Assembly (NCBI GenBank): GCA_020638195.1
Contig: JACKJC010000001.1
Span: forward strand, 609,001-673,000
Direction of reading: 5' to 3'
Source of the DNA: Methylobacteriaceae bacterium
GTDB taxonomy: Bacteria > Pseudomonadota > Alphaproteobacteria > Rhizobiales > Beijerinckiaceae
Length of the DNA: 64,000 nucleotides
Positions 61,889-64,000 of this stretch are shown piece by piece (positions within the stretch are counted from its first letter, which is position 1; each line of letters starts with the position of its first letter). Under the pieces are notes generated by a model. It saw only the letters and a program-made list of their open reading frames with translations, was not told the DNA's origin and did no database searches. Position numbers and translations under genes: made by a program.

Positions 61889-63763
61889 CTACCCCTCGAC
61901 GACAATCACATCCTCGTCGGGGCTCTGCGCATAAAGCCGCTCCACCAGCGCATTCCGGCGCTCCAGCGCCGCGCGCTGGTTGATGTAGCCCTTGTCGGTG
62001 AGTTCGTTGCCGTCGATCGACGGCGGCTCGGTCATCAGCATCACGCGCGCGATGCGCATCGAAGACCCCTGCGACTGCGCATTATGCGTATGCAGCGACT
62101 TCTGGAGATGCGCCTTGATCGCGGGATCGTGCACGAGGTCGCTCAAGGGCGCGTCGACCTTGCCGGCGACGAGGCGGCAGGCTTCCAGGTTCGGCCAGGC
62201 GAGCAGCGCGACGAATTCGCGATCCTGACCCGCCACCAGCGCGTCCTGGATGACGGGGCTCGCCGCGGCAATGGCGGCCACGCGCAGCGAACCGACATGC
62301 ACGAACGTGCCCGACGTCAGCTTGAAGTCTTCCACCACGCGTCCCGCGAAGATCAGGCCCTTGGCCGGTTCGTCCGCATCTACGAAGGTCCCGGCGTCGC
62401 CGATCTTGTAATAGCCTTCTTCGTCGAAAGCCTTCGCTGTGAGATCGGGCTGGCGGTAATAGCCGGGCGTCACGATCACCGAGCGGATGCGCATTTCGTA
62501 TTTGGGCCCGGCCGGCACCATCTTCAGTTCGACGCCGGGATGCGGCAGGCCGATCAGGCCGACGCGCTCGGTCTCCCAATAGGTCGAGGTCGCCGTCGGC
62601 GCGGTCTCCGTGGAACCCCAGCCCGTGAAGAACACGATGCGGTGGCCCGTGTATTTCACCGCGAGACGCTGCATGCGCGTGTAGAGGTCGTCGGGCAGCG
62701 TCGCGCCGCCGTAGCCGAGAATGCCCAAATCCTTGAAGAAGGATTTCGCGAGCGCGTCGTCGTTCTCCAGCGCGGTTGCGAGCACCGCGAAGCCCGCGGG
62801 CACGTTGGTGTAATAGGTCGGCGAAATCTCCTTCAGGTTGCGCAGCGTCTCGTCGAACATGCCGGGCACCGGGCGCCCATCGTCGATGTAGAGCGTGCCG
62901 CCTTCGGCGAGCAGCGCATGAAAGCCGGCGTTGCCGCCCATCGTGTGGTTCCACGGCAGCCAGTCGAGCACGACCATGCGTGGGTCGCTCTCCTTCCGCT
63001 TGCGCGTCATCTGCCCCATCACGACATTGGCGCACATCATCTCCTGCGTATTGATGACGGCCTTGGGCATGCCGGTGGAGCCGGACGTGAACAGCAGCTT
63101 GCCGACGCTTTTCGGGCCGACGGCGGCGAGCGTCCTGTCGACCGCGTCCGTGCGCTTCGTCGCGACGAGATCGCTCCACGCGATGCTCGGTATTCCCTCC
63201 GGCGCACGATCGACATGCACGACGGTGACGCCCGTCAGGTCCAGCGCTTTCAACGCCTTTCCAAAGGCGACGCCGTCCTGCACCATCACGAGGCCGGGCT
63301 TGATGAGATCGAAGATGTAGCGAAGCTTCGCGTGGTCCTGGCTCATCAGCGAATAGGCGGGCGACACGGGCGCGGCGGGCACGCCCGCCTGCATCGCGGC
63401 CTGTGTCATCAGCGCGTGCTCGATCGAATTGCCCGAGAGGATCGCGACCGGTTGTTCCGGCGTCAGCTTCATGTCGATCAGCGCCTGCGTCACCGCGTCG
63501 ACATCGCGCTTGGCCTGCGCATAGCTCACGCGCTTCCACGCGCGATCGGGTCCACGGCGCTGGGCGAGCCAGGTCTGGTCCGGCCGCTCCTCAGCCCACT
63601 TGGCGAGATAGAGCGGAATGCAACGCTGATACTCGTTCAGCGGAATGCGCTGGCGCAGGATGATCTCGCCATTGGCGCGACGCTCGGCGTCGATCTCGCG
63701 GGGCAGAAAATCGATCGGCTTGAACGGCGCGGTCGGCGCCGTCATCTTCGGGTGCTCGTTCAT
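61889..63763 (-). CDS. fcs: Feruloyl-CoA synthetase
   Basis: A 624-residue AMP-forming acyl-CoA ligase that activates ferulate and related hydroxycinnamates for CoA-dependent chain shortening. AMP-binding motif LLFTSGSTGMPKAVINTQEM, adenine-binding FFTGWGSTETAPTATSTYW and hinge region IFAGRVVEDFKLTSGTFVHV are present. The last matches Fcs and related enzymes, which lack the usual C-terminal lysine arrangement. The length fits the family. It is divergent from an M20 amidohydrolase gene. Confidence 0.9.
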   Translation of the reverse strand: MNEHPKMTAPTAPFKPIDFLPREIDAERRANGEIILRQRIPLNEYQRCIPLYLAKWAEERPDQTWLAQRRGPDRAWKRVSYAQAKRDVDAVTQALIDMKLTPEQPVAILSGNSIEHALMTQAAMQAGVPAAPVSPAYSLMSQDHAKLRYIFDLIKPGLVMVQDGVAFGKALKALDLTGVTVVHVDRAPEGIPSIAWSDLVATKRTDAVDRTLAAVGPKSVGKLLFTSGSTGMPKAVINTQEMMCANVVMGQMTRKRKESDPRMVVLDWLPWNHTMGGNAGFHALLAEGGTLYIDDGRPVPGMFDETLRNLKEISPTYYTNVPAGFAVLATALENDDALAKSFFKDLGILGYGGATLPDDLYTRMQRLAVKYTGHRIVFFTGWGSTETAPTATSTYWETERVGLIGLPHPGVELKMVPAGPKYEMRIRSVIVTPGYYRQPDLTAKAFDEEGYYKIGDAGTFVDADEPAKGLIFAGRVVEDFKLTSGTFVHVGSLRVAAIAAASPVIQDALVAGQDREFVALLAWPNLEACRLVAGKVDAPLSDLVHDPAIKAHLQKSLHTHNAQSQGSSMRIARVMLMTEPPSIDGNELTDKGYINQRAALERRNALVERLYAQSPDEDVIVVEG

Positions 63764-63923
63764 GGCGTTTCCTGTCCGGGCTTTGGCCCTTGGTCTGATT
63801 TGCCGTGATTTTCGGGCTGTGCGGGCGCCCCCGTCAAGGCGCGCTCTTGCCGGGCAAGCCCAAGCCGCCCTACCTTGCCCTCAGCGCATGGGTCTGACCC
63901 CGCGATTAAATTTGGAGCGTCCG
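63764..63923. other. Divergent promoter region between fcs and M20 genes
   Basis: A 160-bp non-coding gap. A GGAG site near 63914 serves the plus-strand gene. No convincing -35/-10 pair or operator repeat was picked out by eye. Confidence 0.35.
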
Positions 63924-64000
63924 ATGGAAGTGCTGGAGAAGATCGAGGGTTTTGCGGATCGCATGACGGAAATCCGCCGCGATATTCATGCTCATCCCGA
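63924..64000 (+). CDS. M20 family amidohydrolase (5' end only)
   Basis: The frame opens MEVLEKIEGFADRMTEIRRD and continues IHAHP, the conserved N-terminus of M20D aminoacylase / hippurate hydrolase-type metallopeptidases (R-R-D-I/L-H-x-H/N-P). TTTGGAGCGTCCG gives a ribosome site. The rest lies beyond the window. A hippurate hydrolase would release benzoate, fitting the region, but that is speculation. Confidence 0.85.
   Translation, partial: MEVLEKIEGFADRMTEIRRDIHAHP

Overview
The window is GC-rich chromosomal DNA from an alphaproteobacterium, most likely of the order Hyphomicrobiales (Rhizobiales). The evidence is the gene families and gene order: dnaK-dnaJ followed by a PmtA-like methyltransferase and pyrF, gpmA next to dapB, a ligase-associated DNA-damage set and the benzoyl-CoA box pathway. 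Families of short palindromic intergenic repeats of the GTCATTGCGAGCGAAGCGAAG and CCCTCCCCC types also fit. Genes are packed tightly, often with ATGA or GTGA overlaps. No rRNA, tRNA, CRISPR array, transposase or integrase was recognised.

Layout. 119-14918 is an aromatic-acid uptake and degradation region: a TRAP binding protein, a GST, a branched-chain-type ABC transporter (livK-livH-livM/G fusion-livF), a BzdR/BoxR-type regulator with a shikimate-kinase-like domain, benzoate-CoA ligase, an alpha/beta hydrolase, and boxC, boxB and boxA. 15009-19581 holds a RibD-like reductase with a cytochrome b561, convergent with a four-gene operon for an MDR dehydrogenase, a 6-pyruvoyltetrahydropterin-synthase-like protein lacking its usual catalytic residues, a GT4 glycosyltransferase and a methyltransferase. 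This looks like a small-molecule pathway of unknown product. 19633-28556 carries an OpgH-like glucosyltransferase, alkB, gpmA, dapB, a GNAT acetyltransferase, pheT, pheS, rplT and rpmI. 28847-32595 encodes a two-subunit indolepyruvate ferredoxin oxidoreductase-like enzyme.

32809-39832 is the ligase-associated DNA repair set (phosphoesterase and DEXH helicase on the minus strand; MBL exonuclease and ATP-dependent ligase on the plus strand), with two small secreted proteins and a likely structured RNA between the divergent halves. 39837-48975 mixes a solute:sodium symporter with a divergent LuxR-type response regulator, small membrane proteins, an alkylsulfatase-like MBL enzyme, a class II aldolase, a pirin, an MBL hydrolase and a dienelactone hydrolase. 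49096-56464 is a heat-shock locus (RpoH promoter, dnaK, dnaJ, with a secreted protein of unknown function between them), then a PmtA-like methyltransferase, an NTF2-like protein divergent from an HxlR regulator, pyrF and a DUF1330 protein. 57007-58623 is class I fumarase. 58690-60755 is visibly AT-richer and carries a TcmP / Gp37-Gp68 (three-Cys-motif) gene pair, probably an acquired cassette. The window ends with a quinone-oxidoreductase-like MDR enzyme, feruloyl-CoA synthetase and the start of an M20 amidohydrolase.

Together the genes suggest an aerobic, metabolically versatile organism that activates benzoate and hydroxycinnamates to CoA thioesters. The main candidates for new biology are the 15009-19581 cluster with its catalytically altered pterin-synthase homologue, the TcmP cassette, a structured RNA with a strong terminator at 36130-36230, and palindromic repeats that nest inside one another and sit in frame inside two coding sequences.
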